Shown here in pieces: positions 61,875 through 64,000 of a DNA stretch of 64,000 bases. Source of the stretch: Mesorhizobium shangrilense (GTDB taxonomy: Bacteria; Pseudomonadota; Alphaproteobacteria; Rhizobiales; Rhizobiaceae); assembly GCF_028826155.1 (NCBI RefSeq), contig NZ_JAQGPN010000001.1, forward strand, positions 3,167,501 through 3,231,500, given 5' to 3'. Position 1 is the stretch's first letter. Every line of letters starts with the position of its first letter. The notes beneath the pieces were generated by a model. That model made no database searches. It was given only the letters and a program-made list of their open reading frames with translations, and had not been told where the DNA came from. Both the position numbers and the translations under genes were made by a program.

Positions 61875-61950
61875 GATCCGGTAGCTCAGCCGGTAGAGCA
61901 TTCGACTTTTAATCGAATGGTCGTGGGTTCGAGTCCCACCCGGATCACCA
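61875..61950 (+). tRNA. tRNA-Lys (anticodon TTT)
   Basis: A complete 76-base cloverleaf. Acceptor GATCCGG pairs with CCGGATC. The D-arm is GCTC/GAGC. The anticodon stem TTCGA/TCGAA encloses CTTTTAA, so the anticodon is TTT. The T-arm is GTGGG-TTCGAGT-CCCAC. Discriminator A and an encoded CCA are followed by TTTTT, which can end transcription. Confidence 0.96.
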
Positions 61951-62017
61951 TTTTTCCGCATGTCAGCCCCGGAGACCAGTGTCACCAAAGATGGGGCTTC
62001 AGGCGCTGCCGCGATCG

Positions 62018-62950
62018 TCAGGTCAGTTCGGCTTGCAGGTCGGGCCGCGAAATCGCGCCAAGATTCAGCCGGGCCTTTATGGGGAGGTGGTCGGATGCAA
62101 CCTTGGCCAAAGGCGAACTATGCACCTCGATGCTCGAAATGAGGCTCATCGGACGCGCCAGGATACGGTCGAGCGCCAACAGCGGAAACCGCGAAGGGAA
62201 GCTCGGCAGGATCGCATGCACAGGCCCGAAATGCGGCAGCAGCGTCAGCAATGACGACCGGTTGCGAACACGCCACTCGTTCAGGTCGCCGAGCAGGATC
62301 GTCGGATGCAGGACCGACCGGGTGGCCTCGAGCAGCGTCTCCGCCTGCCTGGAGCGCGAGCGACGCAGCAGGCCGAAATGCGCGGCGATAACACGGAGCG
62401 GCACCCCGTTCAGGTCGAGATCGACAATGATGGCCCCGCGCGGCTCCAGTCCAGGCAGGCGGACCTGTTTGCATTCCTTCACCACGCCGGACCGGGCCAG
62501 GATCAGGTTTCCGTGCCAGCCATGGCTGATGTCGTTGTGCGAGCGATGCAGCGGCACAAGGTCCGTCTTCTTCTGCAGCGCCACCAGGTCCAGCAGCCCC
62601 TGCCGCGAGCCCGTCCTCTCATCGACCTCCTGCAAGGCGATGATGTCTGCGTCGAGTTCGCCGACCACTGCGGCCACGCGCTCCGGCGAAAAGCGCCCGT
62701 CGGTGCCTACGCATTTGTGCACGTTGTACGAGGCGATGGTGGTGCAGTGATCCTGGTCGAATTCGATGTATTTCGGCGCCGCCTTCCGCAGAGCGGCGAC
62801 CAGGGATGTCGGCAATGTGGGAGCTTGCTTGAGCATGAGACTTGGTCTTGACCTGTGCAATTCATACGGCAAGTCGCCCGCTGCCGGCCGCGGATCAGGG
62901 ATGTCCCCCGGCAGGTCAACGGGTGCATTCGGCGACGGTTCCTCGCTCAT
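62018..62950 (-). CDS. Endonuclease/exonuclease/phosphatase (EEP) family protein
   Basis: The 310-residue protein has the DNase-I-like fold with catalytic landmarks ASYNVHKCVGTD, ALQEVDERTG (metal Glu), LLGDLNEWR (Asp/Asn) and SDHLPIKARL (catalytic His). The family includes nucleases and lipid or sugar phosphatases, so the substrate is open. The first ~65 residues are proline-rich and unstructured; an internal ATG at residue 39 is a possible start. It lies between tRNA-Lys and the tyrosine phosphatase gene on the minus strand. Confidence 0.87.
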   Translation of the reverse strand: MSEEPSPNAPVDLPGDIPDPRPAAGDLPYELHRSRPSLMLKQAPTLPTSLVAALRKAAPKYIEFDQDHCTTIASYNVHKCVGTDGRFSPERVAAVVGELDADIIALQEVDERTGSRQGLLDLVALQKKTDLVPLHRSHNDISHGWHGNLILARSGVVKECKQVRLPGLEPRGAIIVDLDLNGVPLRVIAAHFGLLRRSRSRQAETLLEATRSVLHPTILLGDLNEWRVRNRSSLLTLLPHFGPVHAILPSFPSRFPLLALDRILARPMSLISSIEVHSSPLAKVASDHLPIKARLNLGAISRPDLQAELT

Positions 62951-63067
62951 TTCGGGCGAGTCCCGTCCCGAAACAAGTCCTTAGACGGTAACAATCCCAT
63001 CAAACCTTGAATGCTTCGTGATCATGTCAGCGACAAAGACCGGCGAAGCGCGGGATGCGATGGCCGA

Positions 63068-63574
63068 TCAATCGAAGCCCAAAACGAATGGCGTGCCCTC
63101 GAAGGCATCACATCCCCGACCGATGGCGCGGATGCCGTCAACCATGCGGCCGCGGCGGCCAAGCATGTCGTCGGCAAGCGCGATCAGGCGGGCGTTCGGG
63201 GTGGCGCTTGGCGAGGCCTCGCGAAGCCGCCGCGCCAGTTCGCCTTCGTCCCGGCCGGGCGCTAGCGCGGCGGCGACGATGTACGCCGCAGCCGTCGACC
63301 GGCTGATGCCGGCGTAGCAATTTATCGCCAACGGCGCGCTGCGATCCCAGGCCCGCACGAAGGCCAGCAATTCCGCCACATGTGCGGCGGCCGGCGCCAC
63401 CATTCCATCCGCCTCCTCGGTGATGTCGTGCATCTGCAAGAGCAGGTGGTCGCCCGGGGCCAGCACAACGGGACGGACGAAATCCGCATCCTCGCGGAGT
63501 AACGTCACCAGCCGTCGTGCCCCGGAGCGCATCAAGGTGTCTTCAAGCTTCGACAGCGGGGTCACATAGATCAT
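63068..63574 (-). CDS. Dual-specificity/tyrosine-phosphatase-like protein
   Basis: The 168-residue protein carries the phosphatase signature C-x5-R in NCYAGISRSTAAAYIV (about 104-119), with an upstream general-acid region around LQMHDITEE. The family dephosphorylates proteins or small phosphates. Its ATG overlaps the stop of the CobC/CobD-type gene (ATGA), so it is co-translated with a cobalamin-synthesis gene, an association that repeats in rhizobia but is unexplained. Confidence 0.84.
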   Translation of the reverse strand: MIYVTPLSKLEDTLMRSGARRLVTLLREDADFVRPVVLAPGDHLLLQMHDITEEADGMVAPAAAHVAELLAFVRAWDRSAPLAINCYAGISRSTAAAYIVAAALAPGRDEGELARRLREASPSATPNARLIALADDMLGRRGRMVDGIRAIGRGCDAFEGTPFVLGFD

Positions 63575-64000
63575 GAGACGATTCTACCTCCGCTGCCGAC
63601 AGGTTCCAGCCCCGTTTGGCAGGATGATTGCTGGCCTGGCCGCCACCCGTTCAGGGCGCCCGCCAGCCGTTCCGACTCCCGCTTGCCGGCGGGAAGTCCG
63701 ATGCGCAGCGCGTCGGGCAGGTCAACGAATCGGCGAACTAGAACGCCCGCGCCACCGAGGCTCTCAAACAGGCTGGGGGCCTGAGGCGTCCGAACGAAGC
63801 GAAACAGACTGGTGCCACCCTCAACGGTGATGCCGTTTTGCACCAGCAGGTCATCCAGCGCCGCAGCCTCGCGCTCCAAGCATCGTCGCATCGACGCCTG
63901 CCAGCTCCGATCGGCGAGGCCAGACAAACCGAATTCGACCGCAGGCCCGGCCACCGCCCATGGACCCAACTCTGCGCCGAGGAATTCGGCCAGACGCACC
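63571..64000 (-). CDS. Threonine-phosphate decarboxylase (CobD; CobC in Pseudomonas nomenclature), C-terminal part
   Basis: Only the C-terminal ~142 residues are in the window; the gene continues past the right edge. The sequence reads as the small domain of a class I/II PLP aminotransferase: GGTSLFRFVRTPQAPSLFESLGGAGVLVRRF, then LPDALRIGLP, where the Arg binds the substrate carboxylate. This fits threonine-phosphate decarboxylase, which supplies aminopropanol phosphate for cobalamin. An in-frame GTG at 63999 is probably not the true start, because the domain and PLP lysine are missing. Confidence 0.78.
   Translation of the reverse strand, partial: VRLAEFLGAELGPWAVAGPAVEFGLSGLADRSWQASMRRCLEREAAALDDLLVQNGITVEGGTSLFRFVRTPQAPSLFESLGGAGVLVRRFVDLPDALRIGLPAGKRESERLAGALNGWRPGQQSSCQTGLEPVGSGGRIVS

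Noticed and set aside
1..64000. CRISPR array, complete insertion sequence, replication origin or rRNA operon
   Set aside because: No regularly spaced repeats, no transposase reading frame, no origin-type repeat cluster and no rRNA sequence were seen on either strand.

Overview
The window is bacterial chromosomal DNA of high GC content. It looks alphaproteobacterial, order Hyphomicrobiales (Rhizobiales), most like the Mesorhizobium/Phyllobacteriaceae side. Clues are a phosphatidylcholine synthase (pcs), an invasion-associated-locus-B protein, a CobC/CobD fragment, the recG/sdhE/mfd block near glmU-glmS, many ABC solute importers, and a stable-RNA promoter of the form TTGACC-N17-TATGTT. The genus is an inference. 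No rRNA, CRISPR array or complete insertion sequence was seen.

Layout. 1-790: edge-truncated and probably frameshifted tyrosine recombinase, the only mobile-element signal; the element would lie left of the window. 0.85-7.4 kb: tamA-tamB outer-membrane assembly operon. 7.4-7.8 kb: a gap with an orphan rho-independent terminator and a possible small RNA. 7.8-11.8 kb: TerC protein, rimO, an acyltransferase and a GST. 12.0-20 kb: two importers on the minus strand, a ribose-type sugar transporter (ATPase-permease-binding protein) and a BMP/nucleoside-type transporter (ATPase-permease-permease-binding protein). 20-28.4 kb: quinone oxidoreductase, pcs, UbiH-type hydroxylase, AEC transporter, hspQ, ialB-like gene, an orphan peptide-binding protein and a FrnE-like DsbA protein.

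28.4-40.1 kb is a dense catabolic locus. It has a family-5 peptide importer (binding protein, two permeases, two ATPases) co-directional with a YtcJ-type amidohydrolase and a gamma-glutamyl-hydrolase-type amidotransferase. A HypT-like LysR regulator lies between this and a second operon (D-amino-acid aminotransferase, DmpA-type P1 peptidase, DppA-type D-aminopeptidase). A 30-bp element, 23/30 identical, sits upstream of both operons. Together this suggests coordinated uptake and breakdown of D-residue or gamma-glutamyl peptides such as cell-wall peptides.

41.1-50.1 kb is a second unusual locus. An RpiR/SIS regulator and a HAD-IIA phosphatase diverge from an operon with a calcineurin-type phosphoesterase, a full Dpp-type importer and a PHP-domain hydrolase. 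This points to import and dephosphorylation of an unknown phosphorylated compound. Stable hairpins flank the binding-protein gene in its operon.

50.1-61.1 kb is housekeeping: mfd, sdhE, recG, a DUF502 protein, glmS, glmU and ccdA. 61.1-61.95 kb holds a frameshifted HdeA-family pseudogene, a stable-RNA-type promoter, a decayed tRNA-like sequence and tRNA-Lys(TTT). 62-64 kb holds an endonuclease/exonuclease/phosphatase-family protein, a tyrosine phosphatase and the C-terminal part of a threonine-phosphate decarboxylase cut by the right edge.
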